Origin: Paenarthrobacter sp. DKR-5
GTDB taxonomy: Bacteria; Actinomycetota; Actinomycetes; Actinomycetales; Micrococcaceae
DNA length: 64,000 bases
Direction: 5' to 3'
Assembly (NCBI RefSeq): GCF_018531425.1
Contig: NZ_JAHBOI010000008.1
Location: 62,001 to 126,000 of the forward strand
The translations under genes and the position numbers were made by a program. Shown in pieces: positions 26,735 through 35,933 of the stretch; positions within the stretch are counted from its first letter, which is position 1; every line of letters begins with the position of its first letter. Under the pieces are notes generated by a model, which did no database searches, was not told the origin of the DNA, and was given only the letters and a program-made list of their open reading frames with translations.

Positions 26735-28165
26735 TCAGCGCGCGTCCGCAGGCTCCGGCTGGCGCGTCCCGACGGGTACCTGCTTGAAATGCCCCTCCAG
26801 CTCCTCCAGGCTCAGACCGCGCGTCTCGGGCACGTACCTGCGCACGAACAGGATGGCCAGCACGCCGAGGACCACGAACACGAAGAAGGTGTTGGAGATG
26901 CCTGTCGCGGCGAGCAGCTGCGGGAAGCTGAAGCCGACGAGGAAGTTCACGATCCACAGCACAAAAGCGGAGATGCCCATGCCCAGCCCGCGCAGCTTCA
27001 GCGGGAAGATCTCCGAGAGCATCAGCCACGTGACCGGCGAAATCACTCCCTGCTGGAACGCCAGGAAGGTCACCGTGAGCGACAGGATCACAAAGCCGCG
27101 CGCTGTGCCTTCGGGCAGGATGAGCGAGAAGAGACCTATCAGCAGCAGCGCCGACGTCGTGCCGATCTGGCCGGTGATCAGCATCGGCCGGCGGCCGACC
27201 CTGCCGAGCAGCCAGATGCCCACGAAGGTTGCCAGCACGGAGATGACGCCGTTGGCGATGTTGGCCACCAGCGCGGTCCCGGTGCCGAATCCGGCCTGGG
27301 TGAGGATCTGCGTGCCGTAATACATGATCGAATTCACGCCGGTGATCTGCTGCACGACGGCGAGGCCGAGGCCGACGACGAAGACGCGTCGCAGCCACGG
27401 GGTCCGCAGGTCCCGCCAGGAACCCATCCGGGCCTTGTAATCCTCGACGGCGAGCGCCTTGACCTCGTCGAATTCCTTGCGGGCGTCCTCCTGGGAGCGG
27501 ACTTTCTGCAGCACCGCCAGCGTCTCGCCGAAACTGCCCATCGAGGCGAGCCAGCGCGGGGACTCAGGCATCGCCAGCATGCCGAACCAGAGCGCGATGG
27601 CGGGAAGTGTGGCGATCACCAGCATCCACCGCCACACTCCGGCGCTCTCTCCCCAGGTGTTGCCGATGATCGCGTTGAACACGAAAGCCATCAGCTGGCC
27701 GGAGACGATCATCAGCTCGTTCTGGGTGACGATACGGCCGCGGCGCGCGGTCGGTGACATCTCGGCCAGGTACACCGGAACGATCACTGACGCTCCGCCG
27801 ACCGCCAGGCCGAGAACGAAGCGCGCCGCGACCATCACCGCCGTCCCCGGCGCCAGGGTGCAGCCAAGGGTGCCGGCGAGGAAGATCACAGCCAGCGCGA
27901 GGAGCATCTTCCGCCGGCCGTTGCGGTCCGCCAGCCGGCCCCCGCTGAAGGCGCCGATCGCGGCGCCGAACAGCAGGGACGACGTGACCAGAGCCTCCGT
28001 CAGCGGGGTGAGGCCCAGGTCGTGCTGCATGTACGGCAGCGCGCCGTTGATGACGCCGGTGTCGTAACCGAACAGCAGGCCGCCGAAGGTGGACACGAGG
28101 GTGACGGTGCGCAGTGCGCGGGCGTGCTTCCCCTGTTTCGCCGGTTTCGCTGTCGGTTCCGTCAT
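26735..28165 (-). CDS. iolT: Sugar-porter MFS transporter, probable myo-inositol permease
   Basis: 476 residues, 12 helices. Sugar-porter signatures: TFGGLLFGYDTGVINGALPYM, the GGRLADRNGRRKML loop, PESPRWL, FLAFQQGVISPVTWLMLSEIFP, and PETRGLSLEELE at the C-terminus. It imports myo-inositol with protons by context, since it directly follows the iolG-iolE-mmsA-iolD-iolC run on the same strand. The chosen ATG follows GAGAAGGCAGGCGC. A second well-placed start in another frame lies 94 bases upstream and may be a relic or a leader. Confidence 0.88.
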   Translation of the reverse strand: MTEPTAKPAKQGKHARALRTVTLVSTFGGLLFGYDTGVINGALPYMQHDLGLTPLTEALVTSSLLFGAAIGAFSGGRLADRNGRRKMLLALAVIFLAGTLGCTLAPGTAVMVAARFVLGLAVGGASVIVPVYLAEMSPTARRGRIVTQNELMIVSGQLMAFVFNAIIGNTWGESAGVWRWMLVIATLPAIALWFGMLAMPESPRWLASMGSFGETLAVLQKVRSQEDARKEFDEVKALAVEDYKARMGSWRDLRTPWLRRVFVVGLGLAVVQQITGVNSIMYYGTQILTQAGFGTGTALVANIANGVISVLATFVGIWLLGRVGRRPMLITGQIGTTSALLLIGLFSLILPEGTARGFVILSLTVTFLAFQQGVISPVTWLMLSEIFPLKLRGLGMGISAFVLWIVNFLVGFSFPQLLAATGISNTFFVFVVLGVLAILFVRRYVPETRGLSLEELEGHFKQVPVGTRQPEPADAR

Positions 28166-28169
28166 GCGC

Positions 28170-28259
28170 CTGCCTTCTCGATATGCCGGTTGATGTCTCG
28201 AGCTGGTAGCGGGAGGTGTCCTCCGCGGTCTCGTTTTCGGCGAAGACGCTCGAGACCAT
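28170..28259 (-). other. Unassigned upstream reading frame before iolT
   Basis: ATG at 28259 follows AGGGAGGATACC, a strong ribosome binding site. The frame begins MVSSVFAENETAEDTSRYQL, has GC-rich third positions, and runs into iolT in another reading frame. It may be a leader, or the original N-terminus of iolT separated by a frameshift. I see no domain. Confidence 0.35.
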
Positions 28260-28301
28260 AACGGTATCCTCCCTGGCGGGCGACAACCGGTCGGGGAAAG
28301 G

Positions 28302-29315
28302 TCAGGTGTAGAGGGCCGGCTTGGCGTTCAGCTGGACTTTGACCTTCTCGCCGGATTTCTGCGCTTCGACGCCGGCTTCGCAGCAGGCGGCGGTCGCGTA
28401 GCCGTCCCAGGCGGTGGGGCCGCCGATTTCGCCCTTGCGGGCGGCGTCGGCCCAGGCCTGGACCTCGACGTCGTAGGCGGTGCCGAAGCGCTCGATGAAG
28501 CCGGGGGTAACCTCCCCTCCCCAGCGGCCGGCGCGCCGGATGTACGGGCCCGAGTCACCGCCGATGTTCACGATGCCCTCTTCGAAGGACGCCTGCGTGG
28601 CCACTTCGTAGCCGAACTGCGCGTTCACGTAGATCTCCACGTCGGCCAGGATCCCTGAGGCCGTCTCGATCAGCACGTGCTGCGGGTCGTGCTGGCCTTC
28701 GGGGGCGTTCCTGGTGGCCTTGCCGAGGCGGACCTGCACCGTGGTGATCTCCTCACCGGTGAGGAAGCGGATTACGTCGAACTCGTGCACCACCGAGTCG
28801 GTGATCAGCATCTCGTTGGTGAAGCCGGGAGGCGTGTCCGGGTTGCGGTGGGCGCAGTGCAGCATCAGCAGCTCCCCCATGTCGCCGCCGGAGATCAGCG
28901 CGCCGAGCCTGGCGTAGTCGGCGTCGTACCGGCGCATGAAGCCCACCTGAATGCGCTTGTGGCCCAGCTTCTGCTCGGCTTCGACGACCTTCCAGGCCGA
29001 GGCGGCGTCCGGGGTGAGCGGCTTTTCGCACAGGATTGGCAGGTCCTTCTCGAGCGCCTTGTAGAGGATGTCCTCGTGCAGGAACCCCGGCGTTGCGATC
29101 AGGACCGCGTTGATGTCGTCGCGGGCGAGCGCCTCGTCAGCGCTGGTGAGGGCGACGGCGTCCTCGATTCCGGCGATGGCGGCCTGCGCGCGGGCAAGGT
29201 CGACGTCGACGACGGCGCCCACCTCGGCTCCATGGATGCGGGTGTGGAGGCGCTGGACGTGGTCCGCGCCCATCCGTCCGGCGCCGATGACTGCGACGCG
29301 AAGGGAGTCAGACAT
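28302..29315 (-). CDS. iolG: Gfo/Idh/MocA oxidoreductase, probable inositol 2-dehydrogenase
   Basis: 337 residues from the ATG at 29315, preceded by AGAGGACCCC; upstream in-frame sequence is repeat DNA. N-terminal Rossmann fold with VAVIGAGRMGADHVQRLH, then LCEKPLTPDA (the conserved EKP Lys) and DSVVHEFDVIRFL with the catalytic Asp/His pair. It oxidises myo-inositol (or scyllo-inositol) to 2-keto-myo-inositol with NAD+. It is placed between iolE and iolT. Confidence 0.9.
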   Translation of the reverse strand: MSDSLRVAVIGAGRMGADHVQRLHTRIHGAEVGAVVDVDLARAQAAIAGIEDAVALTSADEALARDDINAVLIATPGFLHEDILYKALEKDLPILCEKPLTPDAASAWKVVEAEQKLGHKRIQVGFMRRYDADYARLGALISGGDMGELLMLHCAHRNPDTPPGFTNEMLITDSVVHEFDVIRFLTGEEITTVQVRLGKATRNAPEGQHDPQHVLIETASGILADVEIYVNAQFGYEVATQASFEEGIVNIGGDSGPYIRRAGRWGGEVTPGFIERFGTAYDVEVQAWADAARKGEIGGPTAWDGYATAACCEAGVEAQKSGEKVKVQLNAKPALYT

Positions 29316-29367
29316 GGGGTCCTCTTTCTGGGTCAGGAATTCCGGGTTGGTGGGTCGGCGGCTGTGG

Positions 29368-29469
29368 CGCCGGAGGGAAGGGGCGCCGGAGGGAAGGGAC
29401 GCCGGAGGGAAGGGACGGTTCCCGGGGTCGGCGGGCATCTATGGGCAGGAACCGCCCCTTCCCTCCGGC
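29368..29469. repeat. Three 16-bp direct repeats plus inverted copy
   Basis: CGCCGGAGGGAAGGG(G/A) occurs three times in tandem (29368-29383, 29384-29399, 29400-29415). The third copy extends into a 22-bp arm (29401-29422) that is complementary, with one mismatch, to 29448-29469. The structure fills the gap between iolE and iolG and could be a processing or attenuation hairpin. Confidence 0.8.
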
Positions 29470-29471
29470 AT

Positions 29472-30407
29472 CTAGGAAACGCGCGTCCGCGAGCCGCAGG
29501 AGAGCAGGTAGTTCACGGTCCGTTTGGCGATCGGCATCGGAACGTCGAACGCCACCGGGTACATGTCCTGCTCCACGATGCCGAAGACCGGCCGGTTCAG
29601 CGCCTCGACGGCTTTGATCACCGCACGCAGGTCCGGCAGCCCGTTCGGCGGCTCCGTCATGACGCCGGCCAGGTTCGCCGCCGCCCAGGTCATGTTCTCC
29701 TCGTTGACTTTCCTGAGCACCTCGGGGTTGATCTGCTTCAGGTGCAGGTAGCCGATGCGCTCGGGGAACTTGCGGATCAGGTCCAGGCTGGAAGCACCGC
29801 AGTACTCGGCGTGGCCGGTGTCCAGGCACAGGTTGAGGAACGCCGGGTCCGTCTCGGCCAGCAGGTGTTCGATGTCGCGCTGGGCCCCGACGTGTGAGTC
29901 TGCATGCGAATGGAACTGCTGGTGCAGCCCGTACTCCTCCAGCAGCACCTTGCCCAGCCGGTTGTGCCCGGCGAACAGGTCACCCCACTGGGCGCCGGTG
30001 AGCTCGCCGCTCTCCACGGCTTCGCCGGTGACGTCGTCGCGCCACATCGCCGGGATGACGACGATGTGCTCGCCGCCCATCGCCGCGGTGAGTTCGGCGA
30101 CCTTGCGGGCCGGCTCCCAGGCGGTCTCCCACTCGTCGATCCCCCGGTGGAAAGCCGTAAAGACGGTGCCGGCGGTGACCTTGAGGTCGCGCTGCTTGAG
30201 TTCCTCGGCCAGCCGGGACGGGTCGGTCGGCAGGTAGCCGTAGGGGCCGAGTTCGATCCACTTGTAGCCGGACTCGGCGACCTCGTCGAGGAAGCGTTCC
30301 CACGGGGTCTGCTTGGGATCATCCGCGAACCAGACGCCCCACGAGTCGGGAGCTGTGCCGATGATCAGCTTGTTTTCTACGTCGGTCATGACAGCGTTGG
30401 CTCTCAT
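29472..30407 (-). CDS. iolE: Inosose dehydratase-like TIM-barrel enzyme
   Basis: 311 residues from the ATG at 30407 (AAAGGACGACGA upstream); a start six codons later is also possible. The N-terminal GTAPDSWGVWF is the signature of 2-keto-myo-inositol dehydratase (IolE), and NLCLDTGHAEYCG plus YLHLKQINPEV supply metal ligands. It removes water from 2-keto-myo-inositol to give 3D-trihydroxycyclohexane-1,2-dione. The symbol is given by motif and location; the related IolH cannot be excluded. It is followed by the repeat array and iolG. Confidence 0.85.
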   Translation of the reverse strand: MRANAVMTDVENKLIIGTAPDSWGVWFADDPKQTPWERFLDEVAESGYKWIELGPYGYLPTDPSRLAEELKQRDLKVTAGTVFTAFHRGIDEWETAWEPARKVAELTAAMGGEHIVVIPAMWRDDVTGEAVESGELTGAQWGDLFAGHNRLGKVLLEEYGLHQQFHSHADSHVGAQRDIEHLLAETDPAFLNLCLDTGHAEYCGASSLDLIRKFPERIGYLHLKQINPEVLRKVNEENMTWAAANLAGVMTEPPNGLPDLRAVIKAVEALNRPVFGIVEQDMYPVAFDVPMPIAKRTVNYLLSCGSRTRVS

Positions 30408-30422
30408 TCGTCGTCGTCCTTT

Positions 30423-30489
30423 CCCCGCGAACGGCCAGTTGTGGCGGCGTCGCGGCGCTCCAGGTCGCCGTTGGCGGCCGTTCGCGGGG
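30423..30489. repeat. Dispersed intergenic palindrome, copy 4 (degenerate)
   Basis: Outer 14-bp arms CCCCGCGAACGGCC and complement (30423-30436, 30476-30489) are perfect; the inner segment GTTGTGGCGGC pairs imperfectly with CGCCGTTGG. It lies between the mmsA stop and the iolE start on the same strand, inside the iol gene run. Confidence 0.7.
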
Positions 30490-30501
30490 AAGGGACCGGG
30501 G

Positions 30502-32016
30502 CTAGTTGGACGGGAAGTTGTACGAGGCGCCGGACGCGTGGGTCGGTTCGGGCCAGCGGGAGGTGACGACCTTGCCGCGGGTGTAGAAGGAGACGCCTTC
30601 CTCACCGTAGATGTGCTTGTCGCCGAACAGCGAGGACTTCCACCCGCCGAACGAGTGGTAGGCCACGGGAACCGGGATCGGCACGTTGACGCCGATCATC
30701 CCCACCGTCACGGAGCGCTGGAACTTCCGGGCCGCCGCACCCGAGGAGGTGAAGATGGCGGTGCCGTTGCCGTACGGGTTGGCGTTGATCAGCTTGATCC
30801 CCTCGTCCAGGTCCGCGACGCGGACGACGGCGAGCACGGGTCCGAAGATCTCCTCGGAGTAGGCGCTCATCTCGGTCCTGACGTGGTCGATCACGGTCGG
30901 CCCGACCCAGAAGCCGTCCTCGTGGCCCTCCACGACCAGGTCGCGGCCGTCGACGACGAGCGCGGCACCGGCGTCGGCCGCCTCGCTGACGATCTTCACG
31001 ATCCGGGACTTCGACGCCGGGGTGATCACCGGGCCCATTTCGGCGTCCGCCTCGGTGCCGTTGGCGACCTTGACCGCTTCGGCGCGCTGCTGCACCTTCT
31101 TCACCAGTTCATCCGCGGCCTCGCCGACGGCGACCGCGACCGAGATGGCCATGCAGCGTTCGCCGGCGGATCCGAAGGCGGCGGCGGCGAGGTGGTCCGC
31201 GGCGTTGTCCAGGTCCGCGTCCGGCAGGATGATCGCGTGGTTCTTGGCGCCGCCGAGGGCCTGGACCCGCTTGCCGTGGGCGGTGGCCGTCTCGTGGACG
31301 TATTTGGCGATCGGGGTTGAGCCGACGAAGGAAATGCCGTCGATGTCCGGGTGGGTCAGCAGCCCGTCCACGGTCTCCTTGTCCCCGTGCAGCACCTGGA
31401 AGACGCCGTCCGGAAGGCCTGCCTGCTTCCACAGCTTGGCCAGCAGGATCGAGGCGGACGGGTCCCGCTCCGAGGGCTTGAGGATGAAGGCGTTGCCGGT
31501 GGCGATGGCCATGGGCGCCATCCACAGCGGCACCATCACCGGGAAGTTGAACGGCGTGATGCCGGCGACCACGCCGAGCGGCTGGCGGAAGGAGAAGACG
31601 TCAATGCCGGTGGAGGCCTGGTCCGAATAGTCGCCCTTGAGCAGCTGCGGGATGCCGCACGCAAACTCGACGACCTCGAGGCCGCGGCCGATTTCACCCT
31701 TCGCGTCCGAGAGGACCTTGCCGTGCTCGGCGGTGATCAGGGCGGCCAGCTCATCCACGTGCGCCGCAACGAGCTCACGGAACTTGAAGAGGACGGCGGT
31801 GCGCTTGGCGAGCGAGATGTCGTTCCAGACATTGGCGGCCTTGCGGGCGGCGGCGACGGCGGTTTCGAGGTCCTCGCGGTTCGCCAGCCGCAGCTCGCCG
31901 CTGACGGCGCCGGTCGCCGGGTTGAAGACCTGCTGGGTGCGGTCGCCCTTGCCCGCGGTCTCCTCGCCGTTGAGGAAGTGGTTGATGGTGGTGGTCGCGG
32001 TTGCGGTGGTGGTCAT
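30502..32016 (-). CDS. mmsA: CoA-acylating methylmalonate-semialdehyde dehydrogenase
   Basis: 504 residues from the ATG at 32016 (AAAGGAAATTCGGCA). Aldehyde dehydrogenase fold with the NAD loop, FGSAGERCMAISVAV carrying the catalytic Cys, and the MmsA/IolA-type sequence GVVAGITPFNFPVMVPLWM. It turns malonate semialdehyde into acetyl-CoA at the end of inositol breakdown, and may also act on methylmalonate semialdehyde from valine. Its position between iolD and iolE suits IolA. Confidence 0.93.
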   Translation of the reverse strand: MTTTATATTTINHFLNGEETAGKGDRTQQVFNPATGAVSGELRLANREDLETAVAAARKAANVWNDISLAKRTAVLFKFRELVAAHVDELAALITAEHGKVLSDAKGEIGRGLEVVEFACGIPQLLKGDYSDQASTGIDVFSFRQPLGVVAGITPFNFPVMVPLWMAPMAIATGNAFILKPSERDPSASILLAKLWKQAGLPDGVFQVLHGDKETVDGLLTHPDIDGISFVGSTPIAKYVHETATAHGKRVQALGGAKNHAIILPDADLDNAADHLAAAAFGSAGERCMAISVAVAVGEAADELVKKVQQRAEAVKVANGTEADAEMGPVITPASKSRIVKIVSEAADAGAALVVDGRDLVVEGHEDGFWVGPTVIDHVRTEMSAYSEEIFGPVLAVVRVADLDEGIKLINANPYGNGTAIFTSSGAAARKFQRSVTVGMIGVNVPIPVPVAYHSFGGWKSSLFGDKHIYGEEGVSFYTRGKVVTSRWPEPTHASGASYNFPSN

Positions 32017-32084
32017 TGCCGAATTTCCTTTTGATCGCGGTGGTTGATCGTGGTGTTGCCGGCCGTGCGGGACCGGCGGAAGAC

Positions 32085-34010
32085 CTAGCCCAGCAGGGGC
32101 CGTTGCCGGCTCTTGTGGTCGGTGTAGGTGGCAAACGCCGTCCTGGTGGAGTCCAGTTCGGAAACCTGGGAGACGGGCACGTCCCACCAGGATTCGGAGC
32201 CGGGCGCGTCCAGCAGCGGATCGGATTCGATGTGGATCAGGATCGGGCCGCTGCCTTCAGGGGCCGCCTTCGCTTCCTTCAGGGCCGCCTCGAGGCCGGC
32301 GATGGCTCCGGTGCCGGGCTCGATCCGGATCACCTTCACGCCGAGGCTCTCGGCGTTGGTGGCCAGGTCGATCGGCAGCGTCTCGCCGTCGTCGAAGCTG
32401 TGCCGGTCCTCGTCCAACTGCCGGTACTTGGTGCCGAAGCGCTGCGAGCCGAGGGACTCGGAGAGGGCGCCAATGGAGGCATAGCCGTGGTTCTGGATCA
32501 GGACGACGACCAGCTTGATGCGTTCGGCGACGGCAGTCACCAGCTCAGTGTGCATCATCAGGTAGGAGCCGTCACCGACCATGACGACGACGTCGCGCTC
32601 CTCCCCGGCGTGCAGCACGGCGCGCTTGACGCCCAGCCCGCCGGGGATCTCGTAGCCCATGCAGGAGTAGGCATATTCGACGTGGTAGCCGAACGGGTCC
32701 CGGACCCGCCACATTTTGTGCAGGTCCCCGGGCAGCGAACCGGCGGCGCAGACCACGACGTCCTTCGCATCCATGGACCGGTTGGTTGCGCCGATGATTT
32801 CGTTCTGCGAGGGCAGCGGGGTGTGGCGGGTGTCGAAAGCATCGTCGACGATCGCGTTCCAGCGCCGCTTCTCGGCCTCGACGGCCTGCTCAAGGTCCGC
32901 GCCGGCACGGTAGCCGCCGAGCGCCTGGGCCAGTTTGACCAAGGCCTTGCGGGCGTCGGCGACGATCGGCAGCGACGATCCGTGCTTGTAGGCGTCCAGG
33001 GCCGCGACGTTGATGTTCACGAACTTCACGTCCGGGTTCTGGAAGGCCGTGCGGGACGCCGTCGTGAAGTCCTCGTAGCGCGTGCCGATGCCGATGATCA
33101 GGTCCGCCTCCGCGGCGAGCGCGTTGGCCGCCGTCGTGCCGGTGGAACCGATGGCGCCGAGGGAGAACGGGTGGTCCCACGGCAGCACTCCGACGCCCGC
33201 CTGGGTGTTGCCGACCGGGATGCCGGTGGCCTCGGCGAACGCTGCGAGCTCTGCCTCGGCGAACGCGTAGAGCACACCGCCTCCGGCGATGATCAGCGGG
33301 CGCCTGGCGGCCCGGATCGCCTGCGCGGCCCGGCGGATGTCCTCGTCTTCGGGCTCCGGCCGGCGGATCCGCCACTCGCGCGGGGTCAGGAACTCCGCCG
33401 GAACGTCCATGGCTTCGGCCTGCACGTCCTGCGGCAGCGAGATGGTGACGGCGCCGGTCTCCGCCGGGTCGGTGAGCACGCGGAGGCCGTTCAGCAGCGC
33501 CGAGTAGAGCTGCTCGGGCCGGGAAACCCTGTCGAAGAACCGCGAGAGCGGCCGGAAGGCGTCGTTGACGGTCACGTCGTAGGCGTCCGGGCGTTCCAGC
33601 TGCTGCAGGACGGGGTCCGCCGCGCGGGTGGCGAAGGTGTCGCTGGGGAAGAGCAGCGCAGGCAGCCGGTTGGTGGTGGCCAGCGCGGCGCCGGTGAGCA
33701 GGTTCGTCGAGCCCGGGCCGATCGACGTCGTGACGGCGTAGGTGGCCCGGCGGCGGGTGTGCCGGGCGTAGCCGACCGCCTGGTGTGCCTGGGCCTGCTC
33801 GTTGCGGCCCTGGTAGTAGGGCATCAGCGACGGGTCGGTGCTCTGGTACTGCTTCAGGGCCTGCCCGACGCCGGCGACGTTGCCGTGGCCGAAGATGCCG
33901 AACATGGCCGGGATCAGCCGTTCCCGGTAGTCGCCGTCGACGGTGTACTGGTTGGCGAGGAACTCGACGACGGCCTGTGCGACGGTCATCCGGCGGATTG
34001 CTGGTGCCAT
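32085..34010 (-). CDS. iolD: 3D-(3,5/4)-trihydroxycyclohexane-1,2-dione hydrolase
   Basis: 641 residues, the IolD length. ThDP-dependent: N-terminal VVEFLANQYT and IFGHGNVAGVGQAL, the TSIGPGSTNLLTGAALA segment, and the C-terminal cofactor motif with MVGDGSYLMM...QNHGYASIG. It opens the ring of the dione to 5-deoxy-glucuronate. The start at 34010 follows GGAG; a Met seven residues in is a weaker option. It follows the aldolase gene by 5 bases. Confidence 0.95.
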   Translation of the reverse strand: MAPAIRRMTVAQAVVEFLANQYTVDGDYRERLIPAMFGIFGHGNVAGVGQALKQYQSTDPSLMPYYQGRNEQAQAHQAVGYARHTRRRATYAVTTSIGPGSTNLLTGAALATTNRLPALLFPSDTFATRAADPVLQQLERPDAYDVTVNDAFRPLSRFFDRVSRPEQLYSALLNGLRVLTDPAETGAVTISLPQDVQAEAMDVPAEFLTPREWRIRRPEPEDEDIRRAAQAIRAARRPLIIAGGGVLYAFAEAELAAFAEATGIPVGNTQAGVGVLPWDHPFSLGAIGSTGTTAANALAAEADLIIGIGTRYEDFTTASRTAFQNPDVKFVNINVAALDAYKHGSSLPIVADARKALVKLAQALGGYRAGADLEQAVEAEKRRWNAIVDDAFDTRHTPLPSQNEIIGATNRSMDAKDVVVCAAGSLPGDLHKMWRVRDPFGYHVEYAYSCMGYEIPGGLGVKRAVLHAGEERDVVVMVGDGSYLMMHTELVTAVAERIKLVVVLIQNHGYASIGALSESLGSQRFGTKYRQLDEDRHSFDDGETLPIDLATNAESLGVKVIRIEPGTGAIAGLEAALKEAKAAPEGSGPILIHIESDPLLDAPGSESWWDVPVSQVSELDSTRTAFATYTDHKSRQRPLLG

Positions 34011-34015
34011 GGGGC

Positions 34016-34960
34016 TTACTCCGATGCTTCCTGAGCGACGTTGCTCTTCAACAGGGTGGCGGCGGTGGCTACGGCCGCAGCCACGTCGCCGTCCTTGGGG
34101 TACAACAGGGTGCGTCCGACGGTGAGGCCGCGGACGCCGGGCAGGGCCAGGGCCGACTGCCAGCTGGCGAACATCTCATCCTGCGAGCTGTCCGGGTCTC
34201 CGCCCAGCAACACGGTGGGCATGGTGGTTGCCGCCAGCACGCGTTCCATGTCCTTGACCACCGGCAGCTTCATCCAGGTGTAGGCGCTGGTGGAGCCCAG
34301 GCCGGAGGCGATGGCCACGGACTTGATCACCGCGTCCGTGCTCAAGTCGTTGCGGACCTTGCCGTTCTCCCAGACGGAGAGGAACGGCTCGACCATGGCC
34401 ACCAGGCCGCGCTTGGCGAGGCTGTCGATGGCGTGCGCAGTCGCTTCCAGTGTGGCCGCCGTCGCCGGGTCGCCGAGGCAGATGCGGGTGAGCATCTTCC
34501 CGCCGTCGGCGCCGAGCGCCTGCAGCGCCGCGGCGGTGTGGCCGGTGAAGCGGTCATCGAACTCGTGTACGGAGCCGGCCAGGCCTCCGCGGTTCATCGA
34601 ACCGAAGATCAGCTTGCCGTCGAGTGCGCCGAGCAGCAGCAGGTCATCGAGCACGTCCGGGGAGGCGAGGATGCCGTCGACGGCGGGGTTCGCAAGGGCG
34701 GTCCGCAGCCGGTCGAGCAGGTCCCGCCGGTCCGCCATCGCCGTCGGGTCCCCGCCGGCAGCGAGCGCGCCGCGGGCCGGGTGGTCGGCGGCGACAATGA
34801 AGTTCTGCCGGGCGGCCTTCACGCCGGGATGGCGGCGGCGGTTCTGCGCCGCGCGGGCCACGGCGGCCGGGTCCTCCAGTCGCATGGTACTCAGAGGCTC
34901 GTAGCGGCGCGGGTCCGCCGGATCGACGTCCAGGGGGGCCTCGGTCTGCAGTTCAGTCAT
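34016..34960 (-). CDS. Cgl0159-family TIM-barrel aldolase
   Basis: 314 residues from the ATG at 34960, overlapping the iolC stop by 8 bases. It belongs to the DeoC/LacD-type (beta/alpha)8 group found in actinobacterial inositol clusters (Cgl0159 type). The Lys for a Schiff base probably sits in AYTWMKLPVVKDM, followed by TVLLGGDPD. It likely cleaves 2-deoxy-5-keto-D-gluconate 6-phosphate to DHAP and malonate semialdehyde, replacing class II IolJ, which is absent here. The function is by context. Confidence 0.82.
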   Translation of the reverse strand: MTELQTEAPLDVDPADPRRYEPLSTMRLEDPAAVARAAQNRRRHPGVKAARQNFIVAADHPARGALAAGGDPTAMADRRDLLDRLRTALANPAVDGILASPDVLDDLLLLGALDGKLIFGSMNRGGLAGSVHEFDDRFTGHTAAALQALGADGGKMLTRICLGDPATAATLEATAHAIDSLAKRGLVAMVEPFLSVWENGKVRNDLSTDAVIKSVAIASGLGSTSAYTWMKLPVVKDMERVLAATTMPTVLLGGDPDSSQDEMFASWQSALALPGVRGLTVGRTLLYPKDGDVAAAVATAATLLKSNVAQEASE

Positions 34961-35933
34961 GGGGAACGGTCCTTCCGCGTTCGGCGAGCAGGCTCTTGAC
35001 CTCGTCGGGCGTCGGCATCGCATCGGCGCAGGAGAGGCGGGAGGCGACGATGGCCCCCGCGGCGTTGGCGTAGTCCAGCACCTGCTGCAGCGGCCAGCCC
35101 GAGAGCAGGCCGTGCACGAAGGCTCCGCCGAACGAGTCGCCGGCACCCAGGCCGTTGACGGTCTCCACCGTCACCGGCGCGGACACCACACGTTCGGTGG
35201 CGGTCTTGGCCATGACCCCCTCGTGGCCAAGCTTGACGACGGCGATCTTCACTCCCGCGGCGAGCAGCCGGTCCGCCTGCTCGTCCGGCGTGCCCTCGCC
35301 CACGGCGACGGCGCACTCCTTGTCGTTGCCGATCGCGACCGTCACGTGCGGGAGGATGCTCTGCACCTCGGCCCGCGCGCCTTCCTCGGTCTCCCAGAAC
35401 ATCGGGCGGTAGTCCAGATCCACGATGGTGTGCTGGCCCGCGCCGAGCTCGGTGCGGGGACGGGCCTCGAGTGCCGCGTGGTGCGCCGAGCGGCTGGGTT
35501 CCTGGCAGAGGCCGGTCACGGTGAACCAGAAGATGGTCGCGTCCTTGATCGCGGCCCGGTCCAGCTCCTCCGGCTGGATCTGCAGGTCCGGCGCCGTGGG
35601 CGTGCGGTAGAAGTAGAGAGGGAAGTCATGCGGCGGCTTGATCGCACAGAAGGTCACCGGCGTCGGCCATTCCTTGACGGGTGAGACGAACTGGTCATCC
35701 ACGCCGAACTTGCGCAGCTCGCGGTGCAGGTAGTTGCCGAACGGGTCATCTCCGGTGCGGGTGATCACGGCCGTGCGCCGGCCGTGCCGTGCAGCAGCCA
35801 CGGCAACGTTGGACGGTGAGCCTCCGAGGTACTTGCCGAAGGTGGTGACGTCCTCCAGGTCGACCCCGATGTCGTTCGGGTAGATGTCGACACTGATGCG
35901 CCCGATGGTCAGCAGATCGTGTGAAGCGGTCAT
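34953..35933 (-). CDS. iolC: 5-dehydro-2-deoxygluconokinase
   Basis: 326 residues from the ATG at 35933 (GGAAGGTCAAGG); an upstream in-frame extension has no support. PfkB-type kinase: GRISVDIYPNDIG, LGGSPSNVAVAAARHG and the ATP/anion-hole motif NGLGAGDSFGGAFVHGLL. It phosphorylates 2-deoxy-5-keto-D-gluconate at C6. First gene of the iolC-aldolase-iolD-mmsA-iolE-iolG-iolT run, with the candidate promoter in the 196-bp gap upstream. Confidence 0.93.
   Translation of the reverse strand: MTASHDLLTIGRISVDIYPNDIGVDLEDVTTFGKYLGGSPSNVAVAAARHGRRTAVITRTGDDPFGNYLHRELRKFGVDDQFVSPVKEWPTPVTFCAIKPPHDFPLYFYRTPTAPDLQIQPEELDRAAIKDATIFWFTVTGLCQEPSRSAHHAALEARPRTELGAGQHTIVDLDYRPMFWETEEGARAEVQSILPHVTVAIGNDKECAVAVGEGTPDEQADRLLAAGVKIAVVKLGHEGVMAKTATERVVSAPVTVETVNGLGAGDSFGGAFVHGLLSGWPLQQVLDYANAAGAIVASRLSCADAMPTPDEVKSLLAERGRTVPHD

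Noticed and set aside
32001-34034. A 677-codon plus-strand frame over iolD
   Set aside because: Antisense to a clear IolD; no recognisable motif.
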